Positions 35,633-45,140 of a stretch of DNA of 64,000 nt are shown one piece after another. Source of the stretch: Acinetobacter defluvii (lineage in GTDB: Bacteria; Pseudomonadota; Gammaproteobacteria; Pseudomonadales; Moraxellaceae); NCBI RefSeq assembly GCF_001704615.3, contig NZ_CP029396.2, positions 124,001 through 188,000 of the forward strand, given 5' to 3'. The notes below the pieces were generated by a model, which had not been told where the DNA came from, did not search any database, and saw only the letters and a list, made by a program, of their open reading frames with translations. A program made the position numbers and the translations under genes. Numbering within the stretch: position 1 is the first letter of the stretch; every line of letters begins with the position of its first letter.

Positions 35633-38600
35633 TTAAGGTTTACCTTTAAACTTAGACAGAGTTGAACTTAAACCTGAACGCACACGATTAGTCATAGTGC
35701 TACGGCCAGAAATATTAGATTTCTTGGTTGCACTAGAACTAGCACCAAAACGTGCATTAGGAGTCGAACCAGTACCATACGTATAGCCAGTACCACTTGC
35801 AACATTCACACTACCGAAAGTAGAACCAGTCTTAGATGCTGATGCTTTAGCTACACCACGATTAAACGTAGAAGCTGTTTTTCCGTAAGCATTTGCACCA
35901 TATAGACCACCCCCAGTAGTAGGCGTATTATTTGTACCACTTACACTTGTAGCACCCATACCGAATGTAGATTGACCTTGGCTTGGGGTAGGTGATGTTG
36001 GTTTAGCACCAAGACCAGTTCTACCACCCGTACCACCAGTGACACCACTTGGAGTAATACCACCTGTACCACCAGTTGCAGCGCCAAAAGAAGCGGATCT
36101 AGCTGGCATGTTTACAGGGCTATATGCAGTCGTACTACCAGTACCGCCTAATGTATTACCACCTGTACCACCATTGCCACCACCACCACCTTTCGGATTA
36201 TTTGGACCACCCTTACCACCATCAGGACGTCTACCAGGCGGTAAAGGACGGCGAGATGCTGGAGATGGACCAGACAACGTACTTGCAGCGCCACCAAACT
36301 TTTGAATAGCTTCTTTTGAGTTTGTTTCACCCCACTGACCGCCATTCAATCCAGAACCAATCCATTGTTGTACTTGGTCAGCAACACTAAATACCAACCC
36401 GTAAATCAGGTAGATCGCTGAAGTCATCAAGAATAGATATAAGAAGAACTTCCAGATAAACGTAATCAGCTCAGTAAAGATAACTGTAAACGTATTAGAT
36501 GAATAAGCGATGCTCATTGCACCTTGGTAGCTAAAGAACATATCAGTAAGCGTAACAAGAGCTGGCCCGATAATAATTTCAGCCATCCAGAAACCAACAA
36601 TGATAAATATTGGTCGCATGAACAACGTTAATACCGTGACATAACCTTGTGTTTGGCTACCGACAAAAGTACGCTCAGGGATCATGTGCATTAGCGCCCA
36701 TAAAGGCAAACCACACACAGCGTATAGGATATGGATGATCCAACCTACACAAGCTAGACCAAAGAAGATCATTGGCATATATGGAATAACAACCGCCATC
36801 CACACACCAAGAATCGTCAAATACGTTACTAGCTGACCAAGGATAGGAGCAAAGATATTTTCAACGGCATATTCTAAAGCGTTGGTGCCTTCTTCAGTTA
36901 CGCCCTTAAGCCCTGGTACCCATTGAACAAGAGCAGAACCAGAACGAGCAGTAAGCACGACTAATTTCATGCCGACAACAGTACCTTGAGCCACAGCTTT
37001 ATAGACTAAGATTGCTTCACCAGTATCTTGAATATTACGGATAACATTCGTATTGCGGTGCAATGTAGTAGGGCTGATATTTGAGCTTGACGAATTATTA
37101 TTTAATAATTCCGCATCGCCTTTTTCACCGACCAATACACCCATTACCAATGATTTAGTAATGTTTGTTGCCCAAGCAGAACCATATGCCGAAAACTTTT
37201 GATCGATGTTGGATACTTTGTTTGAGTCACCACCATCGGTAGACATTGATATTAAGTTGGTAGAGTCGGCAATATCGCCGTTTGCCACCCAATTATTGTT
37301 GGATGTAATGCTACCAACAGCATTATCCATTGCAACATAAACGGTGTTATAAATTGCTTCACCTTTTGAGTTGCTCATGATTGCTGAATTCAGTGTAGGA
37401 GGGCTGAACGTCCACAAAGGTTCAGTAATATAGTTCTCAACAATAGCGCGATATTGACCTACTTTAATACGAGCTTCAGGCGTCATCATCCAACCGCGCT
37501 GATTTAGCGTATTAACAACAGTTTGAACCGCAGTATAGCCATTTTCAGAAGTCAGAACATTATTCGTTACGGTATGACTCTTATTCACATAATTATCAAC
37601 TAGCGCATTGAAAGCATCCATAGCAGCTTTACTAATCGGGAATGTTCCTTCCTGTTCAGTGGCATTAGGGCTTACTTGATATGCGATATACCACTTTTCT
37701 AAATCGATAAAGAATTGACGATATAGATTGTTCTTTTCTTGTTGTAACTTAGCTTGAACATTTGCCAAAGCAACGTTGATCTTGTTTTGATCTGATTGAC
37801 GAAGTTTATAAACAGGAATGGCCATTAACTCAGCATTAACCGCAGCTGGATTAACAACGTTCATTGAAGCACCGCCACAGATCGGCTCTTTTTTGCCCCC
37901 AACTTCTAAACGGCTGTCAGCGTAAGCGAAGTTATAAGTAACAGATGTCCAGTTACTTGCAGTTTTAGCGGTTTTATCAATGTAGTTTTGCTTTTTCTCT
38001 ACTGCAGTCATGCTAACACCAGGATTAGCATTCGCCCCATAAGCACCATCACTAAAATAGCGCCCGAATGCTGGCGGTAGAGTATAAAACTCTTGGTTTA
38101 GAACGTTAATACAATGCAACTGGCGAAGCATAACAGGCGCATTTTTCCTAAATCCAAAGATGTCACGCTGATGATCGTGCGTATCTGACAAACTAGCCGA
38201 AGCCATTAAGGATTCGCCTAACGTTCTATTATTAATTGTATTGGATACATTATTTGACCATAGCACCATACCTAGCACCACTACTTGAATGAAACAGTAG
38301 CCGGACGCCGTAGGTAAAAGTAAAATAATCGAATATAATATTCGGGAAAACATCGTAGTGACTTTTGAATCTTTCCCGAAAGCTTCACCGTCCTGGGCGC
38401 TTTTCAAAAGTGCTGTTAAACCAATACCGATCGCAAAAACCAAAACCAACGACATTGCCACACTAGCTACACCGCCTAATAATATATTAGTGAGTAAACC
38501 TGATGATGGTACTGTCGAGGCTGGTCCAGACGCATTGATAAACGCATTGATGAAGTCGTGTCCAAAGATAGATGAGAGAAGAGTAACGGCTTGGTCGCCA

Positions 38601-38638
38601 TCACAATTCGGATTTGTCGATTGACAAAATAAACTCAT
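35633..38638 (-). CDS. dotA: DotA/TraY-like polytopic membrane protein
   Basis: I take the ATG at 38638 (MSLFCQSTNPNCDGDQ…, 1,001 residues) because GGTGAG lies just upstream; the open frame extends 21 codons further. Two membrane segments lie near residues 40-120 (including LVLVFAIGIGLTALLKS), a large soluble domain follows (about 120-620), then several segments at about 640-790 (WMAVVIPYMPMIFFGLACVG, FIIVGFWMAEIIIGPALVTL, FLYLFLMTSAIYLIYGLVFS). The last 190 residues are G-, T-, S- and P-rich low-complexity sequence. This is the DotA/TraY topology; DotA is a core inner-membrane protein essential for transfer. It is longer than IncI TraY, partly through the tail. Confidence 0.88.
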   Translation of the reverse strand: MSLFCQSTNPNCDGDQAVTLLSSIFGHDFINAFINASGPASTVPSSGLLTNILLGGVASVAMSLVLVFAIGIGLTALLKSAQDGEAFGKDSKVTTMFSRILYSIILLLPTASGYCFIQVVVLGMVLWSNNVSNTINNRTLGESLMASASLSDTHDHQRDIFGFRKNAPVMLRQLHCINVLNQEFYTLPPAFGRYFSDGAYGANANPGVSMTAVEKKQNYIDKTAKTASNWTSVTYNFAYADSRLEVGGKKEPICGGASMNVVNPAAVNAELMAIPVYKLRQSDQNKINVALANVQAKLQQEKNNLYRQFFIDLEKWYIAYQVSPNATEQEGTFPISKAAMDAFNALVDNYVNKSHTVTNNVLTSENGYTAVQTVVNTLNQRGWMMTPEARIKVGQYRAIVENYITEPLWTFSPPTLNSAIMSNSKGEAIYNTVYVAMDNAVGSITSNNNWVANGDIADSTNLISMSTDGGDSNKVSNIDQKFSAYGSAWATNITKSLVMGVLVGEKGDAELLNNNSSSSNISPTTLHRNTNVIRNIQDTGEAILVYKAVAQGTVVGMKLVVLTARSGSALVQWVPGLKGVTEEGTNALEYAVENIFAPILGQLVTYLTILGVWMAVVIPYMPMIFFGLACVGWIIHILYAVCGLPLWALMHMIPERTFVGSQTQGYVTVLTLFMRPIFIIVGFWMAEIIIGPALVTLTDMFFSYQGAMSIAYSSNTFTVIFTELITFIWKFFLYLFLMTSAIYLIYGLVFSVADQVQQWIGSGLNGGQWGETNSKEAIQKFGGAASTLSGPSPASRRPLPPGRRPDGGKGGPNNPKGGGGGNGGTGGNTLGGTGSTTAYSPVNMPARSASFGAATGGTGGITPSGVTGGTGGRTGLGAKPTSPTPSQGQSTFGMGATSVSGTNNTPTTGGGLYGANAYGKTASTFNRGVAKASASKTGSTFGSVNVASGTGYTYGTGSTPNARFGASSSATKKSNISGRSTMTNRVRSGLSSTLSKFKGKP

Positions 38639-38833
38639 AGCTAACTCACCGTTTTTCTTAATGCTTCTTATACATCGCTTACTTAAGACGACTAAAAGCA
38701 AAGTGTTATAAATTACAAGTTAGACGTTTAACTAAAAGGCTTAATACCTTTTAACCAAAGAATCATTAAAACCATTTTATTACAAATAACAATGGTTTTT
38801 AAATTAGCAATAATGTACCACAAAACTGTTATT

Positions 38834-38843
38834 GGTATATACA
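38834..38843. promoter_or_regulatory. GGTATATACA motif, putative operator (site 7)
   Basis: It lies between dotA and a divergent small gene, 62-71 bp before the start at 38905 and 196 bp before dotA. Confidence 0.45.
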
Positions 38844-38904
38844 GAAAGTTTAAACATGACTTGCTAATTGTTTTAATGATTTAGTTTAAATACAAGAGAC
38901 TATT

Positions 38905-39318
38905 ATGGATAAAGCAAAGTTTACATCTCACTTAATTTTACTGTCGGAAATTAAGAAATCTGTATCTAAAGATATGGGGAAAGATATAACTGTTTTAGAG
39001 TTATCCTACATACTCAACCAAAGCATAAATCCTTTAATGGCAATAACTTATAAAGAAAAACTAGATAAAATAAATACTTTTGAATTAGATCCTATTGAAG
39101 TTCTCAAAAAACGGAAGAACCTAAAAATATTAAAAGTATTAAACCTCATGCTTACGTTAAATCTAGACAAAACCATTAAAAAAGACGATATAGAAAGTTA
39201 CAACGAGTATAAAGACAAGTTTTTAGAGAACATCGCAACAATAGGTTTAGACAGATTAGAGCAAGAAGCGTTAAAGGTACAAATTGAAAATTTATTGAAG
39301 TATAATTGGGTATCTTAA
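38905..39318 (+). CDS. Hypothetical small helical protein
   Basis: This 137-residue, lysine- and leucine-rich protein has no signal peptide (MDKAKFTSHLILLSEIKKS…). It is entirely helical in appearance and no family is recognised. It is divergent from dotA and followed after 49 bp by another small gene, with a putative operator just upstream. Confidence 0.72.
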   Translation: MDKAKFTSHLILLSEIKKSVSKDMGKDITVLELSYILNQSINPLMAITYKEKLDKINTFELDPIEVLKKRKNLKILKVLNLMLTLNLDKTIKKDDIESYNEYKDKFLENIATIGLDRLEQEALKVQIENLLKYNWVS

Positions 39319-39367
39319 TACATCTCTTAATTTTAAGATTCTGACTTTAATAAAGGGTTTAAGCCAA

Positions 39368-39778
39368 ATGGAAAACATACAGAACGAAGAAGATATACTT
39401 CAAGACGCGACCAGAGCCGTTTTTAATTGTGGCACTAGTTTTAGTGAAGCTAAAGTAGTTTCCCTTACTGACGAGTTTAACCCACAACCTACACTACAAA
39501 CACAACGAACCAACCTAAAATATATCTACGACAATAAACTACCGAATGAAATTGGACGTCAATTAGCGCAAGAACCAGAATACCAAGAAGAAACACGTTC
39601 ATTACTTGTTGGTCACTTTAAAGAAATGGCTCTAGAAGATTTAATTGAGCAGCAAGATTACCAAAACCGCTACAAACAAACAGATCCAGAATTGGACCAA
39701 GACAATGAATCTGAAAACAATATGGATAATGAATACACATCACGCCCACCAGAGCCTAGACCTTTGATGTGGTTCTAG
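39368..39778 (+). CDS. Hypothetical acidic protein with its last codon altered by an IS
   Basis: This 136-residue acidic protein begins MENIQNEEDILQDATRAVF behind AAGGG; its C-terminal half is D-, E-, N- and Q-rich and ends RPPEPRP-LMWF. The final codons TTG ATG TGG TTC TAG come from the terminal inverted repeat of the IS3-family element that starts at 39765. Joining the sequence across the element with one CTT copy gives …PEPRPW and a TAA, so the original ended in tryptophan. The gene thus loses one residue and gains four. No function is recognised. Confidence 0.75.
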   Translation: MENIQNEEDILQDATRAVFNCGTSFSEAKVVSLTDEFNPQPTLQTQRTNLKYIYDNKLPNEIGRQLAQEPEYQEETRSLLVGHFKEMALEDLIEQQDYQNRYKQTDPELDQDNESENNMDNEYTSRPPEPRPLMWF

Positions 39779-39852
39779 GATTTTAGACCACGCCTATAAG
39801 TGATAATCTACTCCCCAATAAGCATGGGAAATGCTTGTTTTTGGAGTCAACC

Positions 39853-40158
39853 ATGACACGAAGAAAACGTCGTAATCATTCAGCAGAGTTTAAAGTTAAA
39901 GTTGCTCTCGCAGCAATTAAAGGCGACCACACACTCGCTGAACTTTCTACTCAATTCGATTTACATCAAAACCAAATCATCGATTGGAAAAATCAACTGC
40001 TTGAGCAATCAATCAATATTTTTTCACGACCAACAGCACAACAAGAACCTGAGATTGACCTCAAAGCTCTACATGCCAAGATAGGACATCAGGCATTGCA
40101 AATTGATTTTTTAGAAGGTGCGCTCAGAAAAATAGGGCAGCTGAGCGGCAAAAAATGA
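39853..40158 (+). CDS. IS3-family transposase OrfA
   Basis: The ATG at 39853 behind GGAG gives 101 residues: MTRRKRRNHSAEFKVKVALA, a helix-turn-helix DNA-binding domain (about residues 10-50, HTLAELSTQFDLHQNQIIDW) and a leucine-zipper-like end. It recognises the element's ends. Its stop TGA overlaps the orfB ATG (ATGA), right after an A6 run (CAAAAAATGA) that could allow programmed frameshifting to make OrfAB. Confidence 0.93.
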   Translation: MTRRKRRNHSAEFKVKVALAAIKGDHTLAELSTQFDLHQNQIIDWKNQLLEQSINIFSRPTAQQEPEIDLKALHAKIGHQALQIDFLEGALRKIGQLSGKK

Positions 40159-40982
40159 TCGATAAGACCCATCAACTTTCGGTACGACAACAATCGCAAT
40201 TGATTCAAATCAATCGCAGTACGTTGTATTACAAGCCCAAAGAGATTTCATCAACTGATTTGAGTTTGATGCGTCTAATCGATGAAATTCATCTCGACTA
40301 CCCATTTATGGGCAGTCGAATGATACGAGATATGCTACAGCGTCAAGGACATAAAATAGGTCGGCGTAAAGTCCGACGTTTAATGCGCTTGATGGGAATA
40401 CATGCCTTGTATCCAAAACCCAATACCAGTAAGCCTAATCTTGCACACCGTATTTTCCCATATCTGTTGAAAAACATGGTCATCGATCACTCTAATCAAG
40501 TCTGGTGTACAGATATCACGTACATTCCTATGGCTAAAGGCTTTGTCTATCTGTGTGCAATTATAGATTGGCATAGTCGTAAAGTACTGGCTCATCGTGT
40601 ATCGATCAGTATGGAAACAGACTTTTGCATAGATGCGTTGCAAGAAGCAATTGTGAAATATGGTTGTCCAGAGGTGTTTAATACAGACCAAGGCAGTCAA
40701 TTCACAAGCGAGGCATTTTTGAATGAGTTAAAATTGCGAAATATCCGTATCAGTATGGATGGGAAAGGACGATGGATGGATAATGTAATGATTGAGCGTT
40801 TATGGCGCAGTGTGAAGCATGAGGAAGTCTATTTGAAGGCTTACGATACGGTTAAACAAGCAAAACAATCAATTGCTGAATATTTGGATTTTTATAACAC
40901 GATACGTCCTCATTCAAGCTTGAATAAGGCAACACCAAATGAATTTTATGATCGACATTTACCAAAAGTAATGGCAGCATAA
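40155..40982 (+). CDS. IS3-family transposase OrfB (DDE integrase domain)
   Basis: This 275-residue catalytic subunit has an N-terminal HTH_21-like region (SLMRLIDEIHLDYPFMGSRM) and a DDE retroviral-integrase-type core. The first D is in CTDITYIPMAKG (about 118), the second in FNTDQGSQFTS (about 178) and E in MIERLWRSVKHEEVY (about 213). The C-terminus ends with the usual YNTIRPHSSLN motif. It performs cut-and-paste or copy-out transposition as OrfAB. All catalytic residues are present and the frame is intact. Confidence 0.95.
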   Translation: MIDKTHQLSVRQQSQLIQINRSTLYYKPKEISSTDLSLMRLIDEIHLDYPFMGSRMIRDMLQRQGHKIGRRKVRRLMRLMGIHALYPKPNTSKPNLAHRIFPYLLKNMVIDHSNQVWCTDITYIPMAKGFVYLCAIIDWHSRKVLAHRVSISMETDFCIDALQEAIVKYGCPEVFNTDQGSQFTSEAFLNELKLRNIRISMDGKGRWMDNVMIERLWRSVKHEEVYLKAYDTVKQAKQSIAEYLDFYNTIRPHSSLNKATPNEFYDRHLPKVMAA

Positions 40983-41077
40983 TTTAAATATTTAGAGCGG
41001 ATTTATCACTTATAAAACTAGATTGAGTGGTCTAATTAACGGAACCACATCACTTGGTAAGCCTAACCATTAAAAAG

Positions 41078-41105
41078 AAAATGCCCGAATGATGGGCATT
41101 TTTTA
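41078..41105 (-). terminator. Terminator-like hairpin at the end of the 618-residue gene
   Basis: The stem AAATGCCC/GGGCATTT lies just past the stop at 41109. On the minus strand the T run (TTTCTTTTTA) is imperfect, while on the plus strand TTTTTT follows, so it probably works both ways. Before the IS it would have separated the small acidic gene from this one. Confidence 0.75.
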
Positions 41106-41108
41106 TAT

Positions 41109-42965
41109 CTACGTAATATCTAGCTTCAAAAGTTCAGATGGATCTATGCGCTGACGGAATGAACATGCGAGTTCTTTTACAATTTGATTTTGATATTGTT
41201 TGCGGTCGAATGTGTCAAAAGCTGAAACCTCAATTTCAGGATCAGTGATTGCATTTAGAAGATCCTTGGTTGCATTGAGTGATGCTGTAGGACAAACATA
41301 GATAAGGTTAAGCACTGAAGTACGAAGCAAAATATCTAATAAGTGATATTTGGGCGGTTCCAGTTCCTTATCTACATTAGAAAAGTAGTTCACAAGATAA
41401 ATGTCATTTGATAAATGCAGATTGATATTGTCAATGAGATCTTTGGTAACACCGTCAAGAATGCCATTCACCTTCAACAAAAGTTCAGTGTTTTCTATGT
41501 CTTTAATTTTTTGCGTATCGACACGTTCATTAAATAAGTTATTTAGATTTCTCAAAAACTTTGGTTGTGGCGCCGTAGTTTCAAAATACATCTGATTTTT
41601 AATACGGTTCTTCATGTAAGTTTGGATCATCTTAGCTTCAGAAGAAAGAAACTCAATCTTAAACGTGTCGTATGACACTAGATCAATAAATACTTGCTGG
41701 CCAGCACCCGACTTAATATCAAACCAGTTCATAAAAATACTGGCTTTGAGTGATTTCAATTGTTTAAGAATAGCCGTCTTCTCAAAATCATTCATATTGA
41801 AGTAGCTACTTGAAAAAGTATCGAGATAAAACTTCCATTTATCTTGCACTATATTCCACGCTTGATTAATAGAAATGATTGGAGCATCTATAATTTCATC
41901 TTTGATGAATTTTGACAGCTCATATAATTCATTTAAACGTGCTTGGTAGTTGAAGTCTTGAGTAATCACATTCTTTTCTGATGTTGTGGACTCAGAATCC
42001 TCAAGATCCGCACCAACCAATAAATAAGCATCGGTTACTTTTGGTGTTTCCTTATTTGACGGTGCTGGTACTGGAGCACTAGAAAGTTCAGTGGAAAAAG
42101 TTTCATCATCTTCCGCTGGCGTATACGGCGGTGTAGTCTCTTCATTAGGAGAACGTGCGTCTGTACGTTCAGCAAAAAAGTAAAACAATTCTTCTTGCGG
42201 TGCAACTTTAAACGGCGTCACATTATTATTGATGATTGCTTTTACAATATGGTTTGCCAGTTTAAGCGTGTAGGATAGGGCATGTATATAAAGCTCTAAT
42301 GTTGCAAAGTTACTGGTATCAACTTCATTAGCACCAAACCAAGATAGGTTACGCAGTTCAAGCCAGCTCGTGAAAGAATCGTGAGAGCTATTAAAACTTA
42401 GATCTACGGTCTTGGACAAATAGATAAAAACGCAAAACAAAAACCTATTTTTGTACTCATACTTAAATACATCAGAATCGGTCCAGATCTTATTCTCAAT
42501 GAGAGCAAGAATGTAATTTAAAAGCTCATGGTGTTTAATCGAATCGATTAAGTTGTCTGGTAATACTTTTAGTTTATTAAGGTGTGGTTTTACAGGTGCA
42601 TCATTGGATGGTTTAAGGAAGTGGTAGAACAAGTTAAATGTTTGCGTATCATCTATATCAATTACAGGTTCATAATCATCTTCATCTACGTTATTTAGAT
42701 CCTGTTGAATATCGACTATTTGCCCGGTGTGACCTTCTGAACGGTCAATCTGGCAGATACTAAAAAGAACAGGCAAAACCCCGACAATATTACGGTTGTC
42801 AATTGTTTGATAGTGGGTATCAAAAAATATCGTATCAGCTAAAAACGTACCTTTATGATAGTTGAGAAAGAAGAATAGTACGTTATTTAAAGAACGGTGA
42901 TTTTCACCAGAAGAGGTGTTAGAAGTAGCGTTAAAGTCATCGAAAAAAACTAAATTTGTATCCAT
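41109..42965 (-). CDS. Hypothetical large protein of the accessory cluster
   Basis: This 618-residue protein has no signal peptide or clear membrane segment. The N-terminal half is rich in F, N and D (DTNLVFFDDFNATS…); a low-complexity T/E/P/S linker at about residues 265-310 separates two halves. I recognise no family. No clear ribosome-binding site precedes the ATG. It is the last gene of a leftward group that begins at 44868 and lies downstream of the giant genes. Confidence 0.72.
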   Translation of the reverse strand: MDTNLVFFDDFNATSNTSSGENHRSLNNVLFFFLNYHKGTFLADTIFFDTHYQTIDNRNIVGVLPVLFSICQIDRSEGHTGQIVDIQQDLNNVDEDDYEPVIDIDDTQTFNLFYHFLKPSNDAPVKPHLNKLKVLPDNLIDSIKHHELLNYILALIENKIWTDSDVFKYEYKNRFLFCVFIYLSKTVDLSFNSSHDSFTSWLELRNLSWFGANEVDTSNFATLELYIHALSYTLKLANHIVKAIINNNVTPFKVAPQEELFYFFAERTDARSPNEETTPPYTPAEDDETFSTELSSAPVPAPSNKETPKVTDAYLLVGADLEDSESTTSEKNVITQDFNYQARLNELYELSKFIKDEIIDAPIISINQAWNIVQDKWKFYLDTFSSSYFNMNDFEKTAILKQLKSLKASIFMNWFDIKSGAGQQVFIDLVSYDTFKIEFLSSEAKMIQTYMKNRIKNQMYFETTAPQPKFLRNLNNLFNERVDTQKIKDIENTELLLKVNGILDGVTKDLIDNINLHLSNDIYLVNYFSNVDKELEPPKYHLLDILLRTSVLNLIYVCPTASLNATKDLLNAITDPEIEVSAFDTFDRKQYQNQIVKELACSFRQRIDPSELLKLDIT

Positions 42966-43062
42966 CTAAAAATACTTTAAACCACACCCTTAAACTATTA
43001 CCAATAAGCATATAAGTTTTAAGAGAGGGTTTAAAGTTAATTTTAAATATATTTAATGGAGT

Positions 43063-43545
43063 TTAAGACATGGGGCTTTGTAAGCGCTCTACATTTGATG
43101 AAAGGTCAGAAACATCTTGCTCTAAAGTCATTGCCTGGTCTATCGCACGTTTCATTAAATATTCTTGATTAATTTCTTTAGGCTCTTTACGAGTAGCATT
43201 CTTTTGTTCTTCTTCTAATTTGAAACGTTCAAAAGCGAAAATAGAACGAATAATACATAAGCTATCTTCAAGTAGGTCTGAATGCACTTTAGGAAAAATT
43301 AGATCAGGATCTAAATCAGATGCGACTTGGTTAAACAGCATAAATTGATCGCGATGTTCGATAAGAAATTCATCATATGTACCGAACTCAGATTCGATCA
43401 TATCTGGACAATTTGCGAGAGTAGAGACTTTCGTATCTTGTGATAACAGAATTGAATCACCTGATGGCGCAACTAAAGCATGAATAGGTTGTTCTGCAAT
43501 AGGAGCCAACAACACTACAGTAAATGGGCGTGTTTGGTTTTTCAT
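43063..43545 (-). CDS. Hypothetical protein
   Basis: This 160-residue soluble protein starts MKNQTRPFTVVLLAPIAEQP, behind AGGA. The C-terminal half is charged and helical (ERFKLEEEQKNATRKEPKEI and onward). No family is recognised. It follows the upstream gene after 8 bp. Confidence 0.72.
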   Translation of the reverse strand: MKNQTRPFTVVLLAPIAEQPIHALVAPSGDSILLSQDTKVSTLANCPDMIESEFGTYDEFLIEHRDQFMLFNQVASDLDPDLIFPKVHSDLLEDSLCIIRSIFAFERFKLEEEQKNATRKEPKEINQEYLMKRAIDQAMTLEQDVSDLSSNVERLQSPMS

Positions 43546-43553
43546 AGTTAGTC

Positions 43554-44342
43554 CTAATTAATATAAAAAAAGCTTTGGCCAAAAAGTCTATTTTGAAATT
43601 TTGGTAGGTTAATGGAATCGAATAGAAGGTCCGTCTCTTTAGTACACTTCTGATTAATTAGATAAATGATATTTTGAAGAAGTGCAATTAATTTAAATGG
43701 ACTGTTGTATTCATTGAATATGGGTGCAGCAATGCAAAGAGTCTTTTTTCTATCGGTTGATAATGCCCATGGGTTCACCAGGGTAAAGCTCACCTTGGCA
43801 TTATTATGTTCAATTGGTCGTGCATAAATATCAAGAACATCGGATAAAGTAGATACCTTTAATTCTTTTGAAATGTCAGTAAGAATCTCACTGACTTGAA
43901 GCGCTGTTTTATCATGAATATCGCTTATAGTGATGCAAACACCACTATTACTATTCATTAAATTTGCATAAAGAACTTCAATAACCATGGACTCGTCTTT
44001 GGATAAATCCTTTAAATTGGCATTGACTATATCTATGATCCGATCTGATTTTTGTTCAAGTTTAATTTGAAGCAAAAGCGGTTCATTCTTTTTTGAAACA
44101 GGGAGTACTTTATAATCGCTAAGATTGTAATTTAACCGCTTCATTTCAGTAATCAGTGTTTCTTTGGCATTATCAAAAAGCTTCTGATCTCTCTTGGTTA
44201 AACCAATAACAAAATTTGTAGACATGAGTATATTCATGATCCACAAAGCAGTAGATAAGGATAAAACACTATCCTTAACAACTTCTGAATCTGAATCAGA
44301 AAACCCAGATATTTGCTTGATTTTGTCGGTTATCGAAATCAT
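43554..44342 (-). CDS. Hypothetical protein
   Basis: This 262-residue protein overlaps the end of the upstream gene by 47 bp; the ATG at 44342 is supported by AAGGG five bases before it. It looks soluble and α/β. There is no motif I recognise, and no signal peptide. Confidence 0.68.
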   Translation of the reverse strand: MISITDKIKQISGFSDSDSEVVKDSVLSLSTALWIMNILMSTNFVIGLTKRDQKLFDNAKETLITEMKRLNYNLSDYKVLPVSKKNEPLLLQIKLEQKSDRIIDIVNANLKDLSKDESMVIEVLYANLMNSNSGVCITISDIHDKTALQVSEILTDISKELKVSTLSDVLDIYARPIEHNNAKVSFTLVNPWALSTDRKKTLCIAAPIFNEYNSPFKLIALLQNIIYLINQKCTKETDLLFDSINLPKFQNRLFGQSFFYIN

Positions 44343-44868
44343 GTGAACCCTTGTTTAATTCGGCATTTTCATCTGAAACTTTGTCAAAAAGATTAGTTTG
44401 ATTAAGTACGTCTTGGATATTTTTTTGTGGATCATCACTGAGTAAACATTGGAATAGGGCGCTAATTAAAGTAGCAAGTGATGTTCCATAGTCATTGGTA
44501 CACTTGATTAACTGGCCAGCATCTAAGCAAATTGGTGTTTCATCATCATAAAGCAAGTGTAATTCTGGTGATTCAGCATAAACCAACTTTACATGAGTAT
44601 CCGTGATGATTAACTCAACTTCTAAGTACTCATTATTTTCAACAAAATATTTAAAGCGCAACATCAATGCATCATCGCCACGTTCTATATATACAATTTG
44701 TCGATCAGTCGTATTGGTATGGCTGACGAATCTATTCTCTTTTGTGATCTGATCAATGTAGTTCAAAAAGATGGTTTTGAGTGACGCACTTAAAATACCT
44801 TTGGCAGCGAGTTCACTTTTCAAGTAAGGCAGAAAGTTTTCAAGATTTTCATGCAATGGTTTTTGCAT
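44296..44868 (-). CDS. Hypothetical protein
   Basis: This 190-residue acidic soluble protein starts at 44868 with GGAG upstream. A β-rich middle (DDALMLRFKYFVENNEYLEV) has no known match. It is the first gene of the leftward group 44868-41109, with a GTATATACC site 233 bp upstream. Confidence 0.7.
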   Translation of the reverse strand: MQKPLHENLENFLPYLKSELAAKGILSASLKTIFLNYIDQITKENRFVSHTNTTDRQIVYIERGDDALMLRFKYFVENNEYLEVELIITDTHVKLVYAESPELHLLYDDETPICLDAGQLIKCTNDYGTSLATLISALFQCLLSDDPQKNIQDVLNQTNLFDKVSDENAELNKGSHDFDNRQNQANIWVF

Positions 44869-45100
44869 TCGATCATCTCCAATGGGATTAATAAAAGGGC
44901 ATACACATCAAATGTACAGCGACTCAGTTATGACTATTTCGTTACAACAGTTACTTAAAAGACTGCAGACTGTTTGACTTATAAAACTAATACTTTCGCC
45001 ACACTTTTAATTCAGAAATATCTAACTTGTTTCTAAATCAATATGGCTTTATTTGATTATAAAGCCACATTGAAAGTTTAAATATTTAAAAATTATTTTT

Positions 45101-45110
45101 AGTATATACC
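45101..45110. promoter_or_regulatory. AGTATATACC motif, putative operator (site 8)
   Basis: It lies in the 272 bp gap between two leftward genes, upstream of the 44868-41109 group. Confidence 0.42.
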
Positions 45111-45140
45111 TAAATCTAAGATTTAAAATGGATCTAACTT

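Larger units (their letters stand above)
39765..41052 (+). mobile_element. Complete IS3-family insertion sequence with 3 bp target duplication
   Basis: The 1,288 bp element is bounded by inverted repeats starting TGATGTGGTTC at both ends, with a second matching block TTAGACCAC and then TATAAGTGATAA inside each end. CTT flanks it directly on both sides (39762-39764 and 41053-41055), the 3 bp duplication typical of the family. It contains overlapping orfA and orfB. Clean ends and an intact reading frame suggest recent insertion and possible activity. Confidence 0.95.

Noticed and set aside
36039..36309. Plus-strand proline- or histidine-rich reading frames
   Set aside because: They are the antisense of the glycine-rich dotA tail, which comes from repetitive codons; there is no ribosome-binding site.
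39853..40982. IS3 element as part of a composite transposon with the left IS
   Set aside because: The left element belongs to a different (IS1-like) family and the IS3 element has its own clean target duplication.
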